Of a DNA stretch of 64,000 nt, positions 53,280 through 61,830 are shown piece after piece (within the stretch, counting starts at the first letter, position 1; each line of letters opens with the position of its first letter). The stretch spans positions 1,178,001 to 1,242,000 of the forward strand of contig CAWJUD010000002.1 in the NCBI GenBank assembly GCA_963845975.1, written 5' to 3'. A program made the translations under genes and the position numbers. The notes under the pieces are model-generated. The model had not been told where the DNA came from, searched no databases, and worked only from the letters and a program-made list of their open reading frames with translations. This DNA is from JBEKIK01 sp963845975 (GTDB lineage: Bacteria; Planctomycetota; Planctomycetia; Pirellulales; Thermoguttaceae).

Positions 53280-54060
53280 CGATTGGTATGAAATCCGTCT
53301 GGTATATGTCATGCCGATAGATCATCCGGAATCAGAGCAAGCCTCAACGCTTGACGAGCAAGTGCAACGTTTCAGGATTGGTCTGTATCGATTGGGCGAC
53401 ACTGTCGATCCGGATAAAAGAGCCGCAGGATGGTCGTTGTCGATGCTGAAAGATCATTTGGGAAATGTCATACCTTCACATTCGTCCATGATTGGTTTTG
53501 GGATGTTTTTTGTGACCGTCGTATTTGTTTTACCTGTAATAGGGATATTATTTATGCGAAATTGGAAGGGCATTTCCATTGGCGACGAAGTTGGATTTGT
53601 GAAGAGCATCGCGGCGGCGGCTAAATTTGACAAAAAAGAGCCGGATTGGGGAAAGCTGGCATCCGGAAACCAATCGGAAGCGACAACAAATCTCAATTCT
53701 GATAATAATGCGGAGCCGCTGGGAGGCTTGGCAAATTATGCGGAAGAATTAGCGCGTGTTATCCCTCAAAACACGGGAGCTTCGGTTTTTCTCATGCCCC
53801 AGGTGGTCCGCCAATTGGGCATAACTGAAGAACAGAAACGGCATCTTCAACAGATTATCGACGCCACGTCACAACTGATTACCGACGTGGAAGATCAATT
53901 AAACGGAGGCATTAGCCCGGAGCAATATCAAAAATTGCTCAACATCGCCCGCAACAACGCCCTGCAATCTCTAACCGATGAACAGCGGTCGAAATGGCGA
54001 AATATATCGGGCGAAAAGGCACAAGATAAAAGTCCCCGGCCGCTAAAAGTCGATAAATAA
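53125..54060 (+). CDS. PilZ-like/membrane protein, C-terminal fragment
   Basis: True coding in this frame starts at about 53272 (GDDWYEIRLVYVMP). It completes the PilZ-like barrel, then has one strong TM helix (MIGFGMFFVTVVFVLPVIGILF) and a helical cytoplasmic or periplasmic tail with MPQVVRQLGITEEQKRHLQQII and LLNIARNNALQSLTDEQRSKW. The tail resembles the LTxEQ-type motif of CpxP/Spy-like proteins. The first ~50 residues of this fragment are out of frame. The role is unknown. It is four bases ahead of the next gene. Confidence 0.6.
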   Translation: MPFQFRGEKASCDSAKFACRCSCSINRPAGLRQCHGCRPAWELAAGVCCAGDDWYEIRLVYVMPIDHPESEQASTLDEQVQRFRIGLYRLGDTVDPDKRAAGWSLSMLKDHLGNVIPSHSSMIGFGMFFVTVVFVLPVIGILFMRNWKGISIGDEVGFVKSIAAAAKFDKKEPDWGKLASGNQSEATTNLNSDNNAEPLGGLANYAEELARVIPQNTGASVFLMPQVVRQLGITEEQKRHLQQIIDATSQLITDVEDQLNGGISPEQYQKLLNIARNNALQSLTDEQRSKWRNISGEKAQDKSPRPLKVDK

Positions 54061-54063
54061 TAT

Positions 54064-54759
54064 ATGGGCCAGTTTTTAATTCCTGTCTTATTGCCGTTTT
54101 TGTTGATGGCCGCCGAGGCGGATGGTCCGCTTGACGAGCGATATCCCCAGGCGATCGAGGTTTTTAGTTGCAAATTCGATGAAACTTGCGACGCCAATTT
54201 CGACGCCTGGCCGGACGGTTGGACCCGGCGGCGCGGGCAAGGTTATCCCAGCTACGTGAAGATTAAAATTCAGCCCATTTCCGCGGCGGCTGAAAAATCC
54301 GCGCCCGACGCCCGGCAGTGTCTCCAGGTAGATCTGGACGGAGGCGGGGCAGCGGTATTCAGCCCGCCCATCGAGGTGGGCGCGCCTTATAGTTACGTGT
54401 TGGAGGGCATGCTTCGAACGGAGCAACTCGAAGTGGATCGGGCATTTTTATCGGTAACATTTTTAGACGCGGACAAGCATCCTCTGGTTACCTTTGAAAG
54501 TGAAGAAACGGCCGACACGCGGGGCTGGAAGAAAATAAGTTTGGGGCCGGTCGCCCCTCCCAGCCGGGAGACGAAATTGGCCGTCATTGGTTTGCACGTT
54601 GAACCGCGCGGCCGGGGATTTGAAGGGTTCGGTCGCCTTTGCCGACATCCGGCTTGTGCGTCTGCCGCGGTTGGAAATGAAAACGAATCAGCCGCACAAT
54701 CTTTTCCCAGTGCCCGCCAAAGTCGAAGTGACTTGTACGGCCTCGGGATTTGCCGATAA
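54064..54759 (+). CDS. Large exported unknown protein, N-terminal fragment
   Basis: Start of one gene spanning 54064-56728. A signal peptide (about residues 1-18, MGQFLIPVLLPFLLMAAEA) leads into a beta-rich domain resembling a carbohydrate-binding or discoidin-like module (WTRRRGQGYPSYVKIKI ... RGWKKISLGPVAPPS). The frame changes near 54618; the real continuation reads GDLKGSVAFADIRLVRL. Encoded right after the PilZ-like gene. Confidence 0.65.
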   Translation: MGQFLIPVLLPFLLMAAEADGPLDERYPQAIEVFSCKFDETCDANFDAWPDGWTRRRGQGYPSYVKIKIQPISAAAEKSAPDARQCLQVDLDGGGAAVFSPPIEVGAPYSYVLEGMLRTEQLEVDRAFLSVTFLDADKHPLVTFESEETADTRGWKKISLGPVAPPSRETKLAVIGLHVEPRGRGFEGFGRLCRHPACASAAVGNENESAAQSFPSARQSRSDLYGLGICR

Positions 54760-56728
54760 AAATACCGATGTCACCTTCAAACTGTTTGACGCCCTTGGCC
54801 GTTGCGTGGCGGATGATACGCGCAAGCTGGGCGAAATGGCCGGCGATGCGAGTGACGATCCGCATGGCAGTGCCGGAGAAGCAACTGCGGCAAGGGCTTG
54901 CACCGTAAGTTGGGAGCCGCCTATTCCCGGACCGGGGTTTTACCGGGTGCGAGCGGAGTTGCTCGGGCAGGGCGCGGCGCTGCAATGCCGCGATCTGACG
55001 CTGGCGGCCTTTGAATCCCGCCGCGCACCGCCCGGCGGCGAGTTCGGTTGGACTTTGCCCAACGCAGGACATCCCATTCCGCTGGCACAATTAAGTCCGC
55101 TTTTAAGCCAGGCGGGCATCAACTGGGTCAAGTATCCGCTCTGGTTCTCGGCGAAAAACGGCGGCCAAACGCTGAATCAATTGCTGGACTTCGGCGAGCA
55201 ACTCAATATCGAGGGCATTGAATTAGTGGGCTTATTAAACGATCCGCCGGAAGAATTACGTGAGCAGTTCCCTTCGTCAAGGCCGCTTTCCGCCGCCGAG
55301 ATATTCGGCGCCGGAGCCAAGGTCTGGTATCCTTCGCTGGAACCCGTGGTCTCGCAATTGGCCGGGCAGGTTCGCTGGTGGCAACTGGGCGACGATGCCG
55401 ACGCCAGTCTATCGACTGCCCCGGATTTTGTGGACAAAATCGGGGAAGTCAAAAAGGAATTGGACCGCGCGGTTCGCGAAATCAACTTGGGAATAGGGTG
55501 GGACAGCAGGAATGCCTTGCCTTCCGGAACGGCCGGCAAGAAACTCCCTTTGCGGTTTACGGCCATTTCCAGCCAAGAGCCGCTTTCCCCGCGGGAACTG
55601 GCGGCGTATCTGGATGCAGCCAAGGATTCGCCGCAAATGCGTTGGGTGTCGTTAAAGCCGCTTTCCAAGTCTTCATATTCAAGCACCGACCGTGCGGAAG
55701 ACCTGGTCAAGCGGATGATCGCGGCGAAAATCCACGGCGCGGACGCCGTGTTTTGTCCTGATCCGTTCGATGCCGATTGCGGGTTGATGAACAAAGACGG
55801 CACGCCGGGCGAACTGTTTTTGCCCTGGCGGACCGCGGCCCTGGAACTGGGCGGCGCCAGATTCCTCGGCAACATGCAGCTTCCCCGCGGCAGCCAAAAC
55901 CAGGTCTTCGCCCGGGCCAACGACGCAGTTATGGTCCTGTGGAGCGACAAACCGGCGGAAGAGGTTTTATACCTGGGCGAAGAGGTGAAACAGGTCGATT
56001 TATGGGGCCGGATCCTCACGCCTGAAAAACGCGAAAATGCCCAGGTTATCCATGCCGATCGTCTGCCCGCCTTTGTCACGGGACTGAGTAATCCGCTTGC
56101 TCGCTGGTATATTGACCTTAGTTTTGACCAGGAGCGGATGCCGAGCATAACCGGCCGGGCGCAGGCAAACGGTTTTCGCGTGAAAAATCCTTTTCCCGGC
56201 GAGGCGGCGGGAACCGCGACCATCGATGCGCCCCGGGGTTGGATCGTCAATCCGAAACAGGTCTTTTTTCACCTTGCCGCCGGAGAAGAGCTGCAACAGC
56301 CGATTTCGGTCACTTTTCCCGACACTGCCGCGAGCGGCCGGCACTCGGTCCGCGTTGAATTCGAGGTTCAGGCCGATCGGGCTTATAGATTCAGCGTGCT
56401 GAGGCATATCGAGATGGGCTTGGGCGACGTGCGCGTCGAGACCCAAACCCGGCTGAATTCGGAAAATGAACTCGAAGTGGAACAGCGGTTTGTCAACTCC
56501 ACCGATCAGCCGGTCAGTTTCCGCTGCGAACTATTTGCCCCCGATCGACGCCGCATGATGGTCGATGTTCTCGATCAGGGACGGGGCCAAAACCTGCATA
56601 CCTATAGCCTGGAGGACGGCAAGGAACTACTGGGCAAAATCCTATGGCTGCGGGCCAGCGAGATCGGCGGTCCCCGCGTGCTGAATTACCGCTTCACGGT
56701 AAAAGAGGCAATAGGTGATAGGGAATAG
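54587..56728 (+). CDS. Large exported unknown protein, main fragment
   Basis: Main part (in frame from about 54618) of the gene starting at 54064. A middle region, about residues 130-420, has features of a TIM-barrel glycosidase-like fold (GEFGWTLPNAGHPIPLAQL, INWVKYPLWFSAKNGGQTLNQLLDF, VRWWQLGDDADAS), but no catalytic pair can be asserted. The C-terminal 200 residues (NPFPGEAAGTATIDAPRGW, FFHLAAGEELQQPISVTFP) look like NEW3-type beta-sandwiches. Probably surface-located. No family name is assigned. Confidence 0.65.
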   Translation: MVCTLNRAAGDLKGSVAFADIRLVRLPRLEMKTNQPHNLFPVPAKVEVTCTASGFADKNTDVTFKLFDALGRCVADDTRKLGEMAGDASDDPHGSAGEATAARACTVSWEPPIPGPGFYRVRAELLGQGAALQCRDLTLAAFESRRAPPGGEFGWTLPNAGHPIPLAQLSPLLSQAGINWVKYPLWFSAKNGGQTLNQLLDFGEQLNIEGIELVGLLNDPPEELREQFPSSRPLSAAEIFGAGAKVWYPSLEPVVSQLAGQVRWWQLGDDADASLSTAPDFVDKIGEVKKELDRAVREINLGIGWDSRNALPSGTAGKKLPLRFTAISSQEPLSPRELAAYLDAAKDSPQMRWVSLKPLSKSSYSSTDRAEDLVKRMIAAKIHGADAVFCPDPFDADCGLMNKDGTPGELFLPWRTAALELGGARFLGNMQLPRGSQNQVFARANDAVMVLWSDKPAEEVLYLGEEVKQVDLWGRILTPEKRENAQVIHADRLPAFVTGLSNPLARWYIDLSFDQERMPSITGRAQANGFRVKNPFPGEAAGTATIDAPRGWIVNPKQVFFHLAAGEELQQPISVTFPDTAASGRHSVRVEFEVQADRAYRFSVLRHIEMGLGDVRVETQTRLNSENELEVEQRFVNSTDQPVSFRCELFAPDRRRMMVDVLDQGRGQNLHTYSLEDGKELLGKILWLRASEIGGPRVLNYRFTVKEAIGDRE

Positions 56729-56816
56729 AGATATTTCAGAATGTAAAGACGCGACTAGTGGTCGCGATTAGGCCGACACGGCCCAACTCCGAACAATGCC
56801 GGCGAAATCAGCGACT

Positions 56817-57554
56817 TTACGGCGTGCCGGAGAGCGGATTATCGGGATCGTTCCAGCAGGCCGTCGTTTCGGGAATCTTTTCGGTGTGCCCGTCGAAAAA
56901 GGTTACATTAATCATCCCGCGATGATTGCTAGATAAACCTGGGCCTGTGGGAACTGGATTGATACTTATGGGACCATCTGTTATTATTACACTACCACCG
57001 GTTTTCGGGTTGATAGTTCCATTGATTGACCATTGGAAAGCCAAAGGGGATAAATCAATAGGAGGTGATTCTGAGACAAATTTACCGGGTAAGAATTGAG
57101 TGGCGGGCGCATAGAACCATGAACTGGCCATTAATCTTTCAGAAAGCATAACGGTGCGCGTCAATGTTTTTAAAGAAGTGATAGTTTGGTCGGGTTCGGT
57201 TTGCTTTTTTGGGGGTGTGGGAGCAGGATCCCACGCGGCGCGATTGCGAAACAATCTTCCATTAAAATCAGAAGTATCTAAAGGATTATAAACGCCCAAG
57301 TTAACGGCATACGATAATCCGCCCACTGGATCGACTGAACTATCCGAAGGGCAGATCAACTGTGCGACTTTGACGGGTCCGGGCCCTGTGCCGCTGGAAT
57401 AAGCTTGCCATAAATCCATACGGCCCATTTCGCCGAAGATGCTTATCACCCAATTGATCACAGGCGAAGTCATGGGAACGGTGGGATTGACAAAACTCAG
57501 CACGCCGGGCAATCGATTTTTGGTCATATCGTACTGGATCAGGGCTTTGCCCAA
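56817..57554 (-). CDS. DUF1559 protein, C-terminal fragment
   Basis: Most of a DUF1559 gene spanning 56817-57709; true coding in this frame begins near 57592 (QCINNQQELGKALIQYDMTKNRLPG). It ends with the H-x9-DG signature SSNHRGMINVTFFDGHTEKIP. Shorter than the copy at 42702. Confidence 0.85.
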   Translation of the reverse strand: MGKALIQYDMTKNRLPGVLSFVNPTVPMTSPVINWVISIFGEMGRMDLWQAYSSGTGPGPVKVAQLICPSDSSVDPVGGLSYAVNLGVYNPLDTSDFNGRLFRNRAAWDPAPTPPKKQTEPDQTITSLKTLTRTVMLSERLMASSWFYAPATQFLPGKFVSESPPIDLSPLAFQWSINGTINPKTGGSVIITDGPISINPVPTGPGLSSNHRGMINVTFFDGHTEKIPETTACWNDPDNPLSGTP

Positions 57555-57709
57555 CTCTTGTTGATTGTTAATACATTGAGTTGCCCGGCGCTTTCGCGAG
57601 CGGCCTGGATGGCTGGCAACAATAGTCCCATTAATGTCACGATGATAAAAACTACAACCAATAATTCGACCAAAGTAAATCCGCGGCGATTTTTTCTTGT
57701 CGAGATCAT
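57539..57709 (-). CDS. DUF1559 protein, N-terminal fragment (prepilin head)
   Basis: MISTRKNRRGFTLVELLVV is followed by the hydrophobic helix VFIIVTLMGLLLPAIQAARES, a type IV prepilin-like head. The frame breaks near 57592 in a CCCGGG context: one missing C turns ESARATQCINN into ESAGQLNV. An AGGGT sequence precedes the ATG. Confidence 0.85.
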   Translation of the reverse strand: MISTRKNRRGFTLVELLVVVFIIVTLMGLLLPAIQAARESAGQLNVLTINKSWAKP

Positions 57710-57712
57710 TTT

Positions 57713-58320
57713 TATACCCTAGTAGGGGATAAGGAATTGGGATTTTCTCGTCCCGCTTATAATCCAGACACTAAGCCCTATAACTTATTTTCGCATAGAA
57801 CTCCAAAAATTGCCAGTCAAAAGAAAACTTAATGCTGGCGATTGGGGATTGGGAATTGGAAGAGTGGTTGGTGGGCGGCGGACAGTAGGTAACGTGAAAC
57901 CGCAAGTGTTTTCGTATTCATCCTTCATCCTTCATCCCTCATCCTTTTTTCTAATCCCATTTCTAAACCCCCCATTAGGCGGACATCATTCTCGCCCAAT
58001 TTATAACAATTAGGTAGTGTCCTAATTACATCGGAATTCGATCAAACGCAACCCGCCCTATTAGTTGCGATTTTCACCTTGCCAAGCCAGCGAAAGCCCG
58101 ACAAATTGATTATGGCGTTGTCTTATCTCATTATTGTTTCTCAGTTTAAGCCCGCTCTTGCGCCGTAACGGTGCATGAATGTTGCCTGTAAATTATTGGG
58201 TATGGGCCTTTAACTTCAGCCCTTTGATTTAATTATCAGGCTTTTCTATCAGTTTCTCATTAAGGCGTGTTGCGGTCGCTTTGCCGATTGATTTTTTATT
58301 TCTCCTGTATCTAATGGTAC
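57713..58320. other. Intergenic region entering a lower-GC islet
   Basis: About 600 bases with no credible gene. Low-complexity GATTGGGGATTGGGAATTGG and TTCATCCTTCATCCTTCATC phrases occur at 57838-57950, and a degenerate GAAACCGCAAG motif at about 57896. It becomes AT-rich towards 58300. Confidence 0.4.
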
Positions 58321-58321
58321 A
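58306..58321 (+). promoter_or_regulatory. Operator-like palindrome, copy 1
   Basis: TGTATCTAATGGTACA, one mismatch from the perfect palindrome at 59206-59221. It abuts the ATG of the 82-residue gene. Confidence 0.6.
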
Positions 58322-58569
58322 TGACAAATGACACACAAAATAAATTGATTGATTGTGCAAAAGCGATTGATTTAGGTAATTTAACTTGGGAAAACCTTGT
58401 TAAAAATACCAGTGACCCAAAGTGGGATAATCCGTATGGTTGGGAATCTTATGTCCCTAATTTTTTGGCAGAAATTTGGGATGATTTATCAGAAGAAGTG
58501 CAAGTATCCGTTTACTTATTCGCGAAGCAAAATAAAAAAGACTATAAGTGGGGCTGGGATATTTTATGA
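58321..58569 (+). CDS. Small protein of unknown function
   Basis: An 82-residue acidic protein, not recognised (IDLGNLTWENLVKNTSDPKWDNP, then SYVPNFLAEIWDDLSEEVQVSVYLFAKQNKKDY). No signal or TM segment. It is low in GC relative to the core genes. Its start codon overlaps an operator-like palindrome shared with the XRE gene at 59246, so it may be controlled by that regulator. It ends two bases from the convergent MltR-like gene. Confidence 0.55.
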   Translation: MTNDTQNKLIDCAKAIDLGNLTWENLVKNTSDPKWDNPYGWESYVPNFLAEIWDDLSEEVQVSVYLFAKQNKKDYKWGWDIL

Positions 58570-58571
58570 CA

Positions 58572-59156
58572 TTATATAGTTTCATTTGGGCTAATTAACC
58601 CAAAGGACAGGGCAATTCTGGCCCTAAGCTTAACTTGAGCTTGAACTAAAATTGACAGTAATATGGCAGTAACAATCCTCAATAAATTCTGCGAAGAAAG
58701 CAATTGATCTTCCTTTTTTAATTCTAGGTTTATTATCGCAAAAGCCTGCTTATATTCTTTTGGCAAATTGTCATATATCGGCCTTATTAGATCATTGTTT
58801 AGAGTAGGCGCAATTTCCTCGTGGGCAAAGCTATTGCGGATATCGTTTAGTTCACTGAGAGCCTCGCAGATAGTTTCATCAATAACACCAAGCACGCGTG
58901 CGACACGAATCCTTATTCCAGCACTGCCAAGTGGAGGTACTGGCTGTTTTATTAACAAAAAATCCAATTCTTCCTCAGTAGTTTGGGAAATGTCGGTAAA
59001 CTTCATTCTAATCAGTTTCTCTAATGCTCTATCCAATACTGCCCCACAAAGCAAAACAAATCCACGATCATTATTGGCGGCCGTTTCCTGTAGAATCAAA
59101 TTAAATGCTTTCTCTGAAGTAAGAAATGGTTTCTTGATTATCTTCTTTTTTGACAT
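58572..59156 (-). CDS. MltR-like protein
   Basis: A 194-residue all-helical protein. The block DRGFVLLCGAVLDRALEKLIRMKF, then PPLGSAGIRIRVARVLGVIDETICEALSELNDIRNSFAHE matches the MltR (mannitol repressor)-like superfamily, also seen in DUF4145-type proteins. It lacks any mannitol locus, so a regulator or RNA-binding (HEPN-like RNxFAH) role is open. The ATG sits inside the palindrome TGACATGATATGTCA (59151-59165). Divergent from the XRE gene. Confidence 0.7.
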   Translation of the reverse strand: MSKKKIIKKPFLTSEKAFNLILQETAANNDRGFVLLCGAVLDRALEKLIRMKFTDISQTTEEELDFLLIKQPVPPLGSAGIRIRVARVLGVIDETICEALSELNDIRNSFAHEEIAPTLNNDLIRPIYDNLPKEYKQAFAIINLELKKEDQLLSSQNLLRIVTAILLSILVQAQVKLRARIALSFGLISPNETI

Positions 59157-59165
59157 GATATGTCA
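59151..59165. promoter_or_regulatory. Palindrome over the MltR-like gene start
   Basis: TGACATGATATGTCA: exact six-base arms around GAT. It overlaps the start codon at 59154-59156, so a protein bound here or an mRNA hairpin could control initiation. Confidence 0.5.
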
Positions 59166-59195
59166 CCCATATTGCAATAATTAAACCTGTATCCC

Positions 59196-59223
59196 TTGAC
59201 ATGTATGTATCTAATGATACAAT
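59196..59223 (+). promoter_or_regulatory. XRE gene promoter with overlapping operator
   Basis: TTGACA (59196-59201) and TACAAT (59218-59223) are spaced by 16 bases. The perfect palindrome TGTATCTAATGATACA (59206-59221) fills the spacer and overlaps the minus-10, the classic layout for autorepression by an XRE protein. Confidence 0.7.
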
Positions 59224-59245
59224 CATTAACGAAAGGGTCAATACC

Positions 59246-59440
59246 ATGAAAAGAGAATCTTTACCGGAAAGACTGAGAAAAACCATCAGGACTAGCGGCA
59301 AGACCATTTATCGGATTGCCCAGGAATCGGGCGTAGCCCATCCCCAGATACTCCGTTTCCTTAGCGGAGAACGGGATATACGACTAGAAACCGCCGAGAA
59401 ATTGGCGGCCGCACTAGGCTTAGAGTTTGAAAAACACTAA
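59246..59440 (+). CDS. XRE-family helix-turn-helix regulator
   Basis: A 64-residue protein, essentially only an HTH: LPERLRKTIRTSGKTIYRIAQESGVAHPQILRFLSGERDIRLETAEKLAAALGLEF. Small XRE proteins of this kind are autoregulators of toxin-antitoxin or mobile loci. The start at 59246 follows AAAGGG; an in-frame upstream ATG at 59201 lies within the promoter. The gene is followed by an intrinsic-type hairpin. It is likely to bind the palindrome at 59206-59221 and its near-copy at 58306. Confidence 0.85.
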   Translation: MKRESLPERLRKTIRTSGKTIYRIAQESGVAHPQILRFLSGERDIRLETAEKLAAALGLEFEKH

Positions 59441-59447
59441 TAAAAAC

Positions 59448-59475
59448 GCCCGGATTAGTTGTAGCCAATCCGGGC
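59448..59475 (+). terminator. Hairpin after the XRE gene
   Basis: GCCCGGATT (59448-59456) and AATCCGGGC (59467-59475) form a perfect nine-base stem eight bases after the stop. No U-tract follows, so termination is uncertain. A second stem, GGGCTTTCGC (59486-59495) with GCGAAAGCCC (59526-59535), precedes the transposase gene. Confidence 0.5.
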
Positions 59476-59541
59476 ATCCACAACCGGGCTTTCGCCCTGA
59501 TTGCAGTCTAGACAACTCAATTATAGCGAAAGCCCCCAACA

Positions 59542-60453
59542 ATGGGAAGGCTTTTTGCTATGTCTAATGTGCTGAAAACTGAGAAAAAATTGACCGTTTT
59601 GCACCATCTTGTAGAGGGTAGCTCTATCAGGGCTACCGAAAGACTAACGGGCATCCATCGTGATACGATCATGCACCTGATGGTTAAGGCTGGCAATCAG
59701 TGCCGAGACTTCCTAGATACCACCCTCCGCAACCTTACTCCAAGACATATCGAAGTAGACGAGATTTGGACTTTTGTTGCCAAAAAAAGAGGGCAATTAC
59801 AAGTAGATGAACGTGATAACCCATACATGGGCGACATTTATCTGTGGACCGCCCTGGATCAAGATACCAAACTCATTGCCAGTTTTGCATTAGGCAAGCG
59901 TACAGGCGATTGGGCAAGGCGTTTTTTGGTCGATCTTGCTACTAGGATCAAACTGCCTGAACCAAACAATCTTGATTATTATACCCCCACGATTCAACTA
60001 TCGTCCGATGCTTTTGTGGGCTATTCTGAGGCGGTTGACCTGGCCTTTGGTCCCTATGTGCAATATGGGCAGATTATTAAACACTTTCGCAACGTCTATC
60101 CTCAAGGCCGCTATTCCCCGCCTGAGATAATAGCCGCGGAACGAAAACCGATCTTCGGCAATGTTGATCCACTCACAATTTGTACCAGTCATGTAGAACG
60201 CCATAATTTGACGATTCGCACATTTATGCGACGGTTTACCCGGTTATCGCTAGGCTTTTCTAAAAAACTGGAAAACCTAGCTGCTGCCGTTTCCCTGTTT
60301 ATTGCCTATTACAATTTCTGCTGGCGCACACGATACCCCGATGACAGTGGAAAACCCGGAAAACGTCGCCCTACTGCGTCAATGATGGCCGGTTTGACCG
60401 ATCACCTATGGAAGTTTAAAGAGTTGTTTGAGATGGTGCTGTCGGGGAATTGA
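59542..60453 (+). mobile_element. IS1-like transposase
   Basis: A 303-residue DDE transposase of the IS1-related type found in planctomycetes. An N-terminal HTH (LVEGSSIRATERLTGIHRDTIMHLM) is followed by DDE candidates: the aspartate in HIEVDEIWTFV, one in QLSSDAFVGYSEAV, and the glutamate in TSHVERHNLTIRTFMRRFTRLSLGFSKK. The C-terminal AAVSLFIAYYNFCWRT is typical. No matching terminal inverted repeats or target duplications were found, so the element boundaries are unknown. The start could also be the ATG at 59560. Confidence 0.88.
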
Positions 60454-61438
60454 ATTGAGCAGTGTGGGCGGCTAAGACGCGAGATTTAAGACCAGCTATG
60501 TAAGTTTGCTGCTGCGGATCGTCTGAAAAAGAGTCTAGGTAGATGTCATAGAGGACACCAATAGCCGTAAGTTTGTCGTTGTTTTTGTATGGATAAAGAT
60601 GCGTTGTGCGATGAAAGGGACTGGGTATATAGAACAATCCGACTTCCCTTTCTTTAGTGGGATCACACGTACCAGAGAGGTCTGGAAGAATAAACGAAAG
60701 AGAGATTAACTGCCATTGCATCTTCCAAGGGGCAAGTTTTTTGTCAAATATTGCTTTCAGTGGTATTTCGTCGGCAGAGTTTACCTCTGCTTTTCCTTTG
60801 TCAATCTCAATTAGTATCCCGTAGCATTGAGGCAACCTTTCCACCATGTCGGCTATTTTGTTTAATAGTTCGGACTCCAACAAAACTCTATCGAGATGAT
60901 CTGACGATTTCTTTTTGTCATAAGTGAAACCGTAAATATTCACGAAGTTATGCAAATAAGTGGCAAATAGAATTTGCTGAAGTTGGCCATCCTTTTTGCC
61001 AGCCAGAAAAAACTCGCGCCATTTGTTATCATCCTTTTTTCGCTTTTGTTCGTCATTAAACCAGCGAAGAAGGTCGTCTTTCCGATGTGTCTCATAATCG
61101 GGCATTCGATAATAATACAGAGGAAGTGCATTCTTTTCAAAATCTTCTTGCTTATTTATCTCTTCGACTATTCTCCTCTTTTTCGACTTTTCAAATTCCT
61201 GAACCATAGAATATGGAGCAAATGCCCACGCTACAGCAAATGTAGCAACGAAAACAATCAAGGGAATAAGCCATATTAGCAGGGCCATTTGTTCATTTAA
61301 TCCTGGACAGTAATGAGCAATTGCACCTCCGACAATCACTAAAGCAACTTCAATAACATGAGCTATACCAAAAGCTCCACGAAAACTATTTCTCAAACAA
61401 AACCAGAAAAATTGTGGTCTGCTCATGCTGCTCGCCAT
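60416..61438 (-). CDS. Two-TM protein of unknown function
   Basis: A 340-residue protein, not recognised. Residues about 25-80 contain two TM helices (AHVIEVALVIVGGAIAHYC, ALLIWLIPLIVFVATFAVAWAF). A charged, mixed alpha/beta domain of about 250 residues follows (KKRRIVEEINKQEDFEKNALPLYYYRMPDYET). Its 3' end overlaps the transposase 3' end by 38 bases. The start at 61438 follows AAGG; translation could start up to 40 residues upstream but that part runs through a terminator hairpin. Low GC. Confidence 0.6.
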   Translation of the reverse strand: MASSMSRPQFFWFCLRNSFRGAFGIAHVIEVALVIVGGAIAHYCPGLNEQMALLIWLIPLIVFVATFAVAWAFAPYSMVQEFEKSKKRRIVEEINKQEDFEKNALPLYYYRMPDYETHRKDDLLRWFNDEQKRKKDDNKWREFFLAGKKDGQLQQILFATYLHNFVNIYGFTYDKKKSSDHLDRVLLESELLNKIADMVERLPQCYGILIEIDKGKAEVNSADEIPLKAIFDKKLAPWKMQWQLISLSFILPDLSGTCDPTKEREVGLFYIPSPFHRTTHLYPYKNNDKLTAIGVLYDIYLDSFSDDPQQQTYIAGLKSRVLAAHTAQFNSPTAPSQTTL

Positions 61439-61514
61439 TTTTATACCTTGCAAAAGAATCCGCAGGGCATACAATGGCAATGTCAGAGCCAGTGCCGCCC
61501 TACGGCACAAATAG

Positions 61515-61547
61515 AAACCCGCTGGCAAACCTCCAGTGGGTTTTTTT
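61515..61547 (+). terminator. Intrinsic terminator on the plus strand
   Basis: AAACCCGCTGG (61515-61525) and CCAGTGGGTTT (61533-61543) pair with one mismatch, followed by TTTTATT. No plus-strand gene precedes it, so it may end an unannotated transcript or insulate the DUF1559 gene. Confidence 0.75.
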
Positions 61548-61631
61548 ATTATACTCATTCCAAAACCACCGTACAGACTACTTTCAACCCCACCCCCCAG
61601 AAGTACAAATTAGGACACTTCCAACAATTAC

Positions 61632-61663
61632 TTGACGTGGACATTGTTTTCTGCGACTATAAT
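61632..61663 (+). promoter_or_regulatory. Possible promoter of the DUF1559 gene
   Basis: TTGACG at 61632-61637 and TATAAT at 61658-61663. The spacing of 20 is longer than optimal, so use of this pair is uncertain. It is 36 bases ahead of the start codon. Confidence 0.4.
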
Positions 61664-61698
61664 AGTAGGCAATAACCGGGCCAAAGGAGGATAACACT

Positions 61699-61830
61699 AT
61701 GAGCCGGAAAAAACGCGGATTTACCCTGGTCGAACTGTTGGTGGTAATCACTATTATCGGGATGCTTGTGGGTTTGCTTATGCCCGCCGTGCAATCGGCC
61801 CGTGAGGCCGGCCGCGCGCACAGTGCATGA
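61699..61830 (+). CDS. DUF1559 protein, N-terminal fragment (prepilin head)
   Basis: MSRKKRGFTLVELLVV then ITIIGMLVGLLMPAVQSAREAG is a prepilin-like head. AAAGGAGG at 61684-61691 is a strong ribosome site. The frame breaks near 61818 in a GGCCGCGCGC run: one more base gives REAGRRAQCMNNQKQ, joining the next fragment. Confidence 0.85.
   Translation: MSRKKRGFTLVELLVVITIIGMLVGLLMPAVQSAREAGRAHSA

Noticed and set aside
59441..60500. Defined ends of the IS1-like element
   Set aside because: No matching inverted repeats or target duplications were found on both sides, so no boundaries are given.
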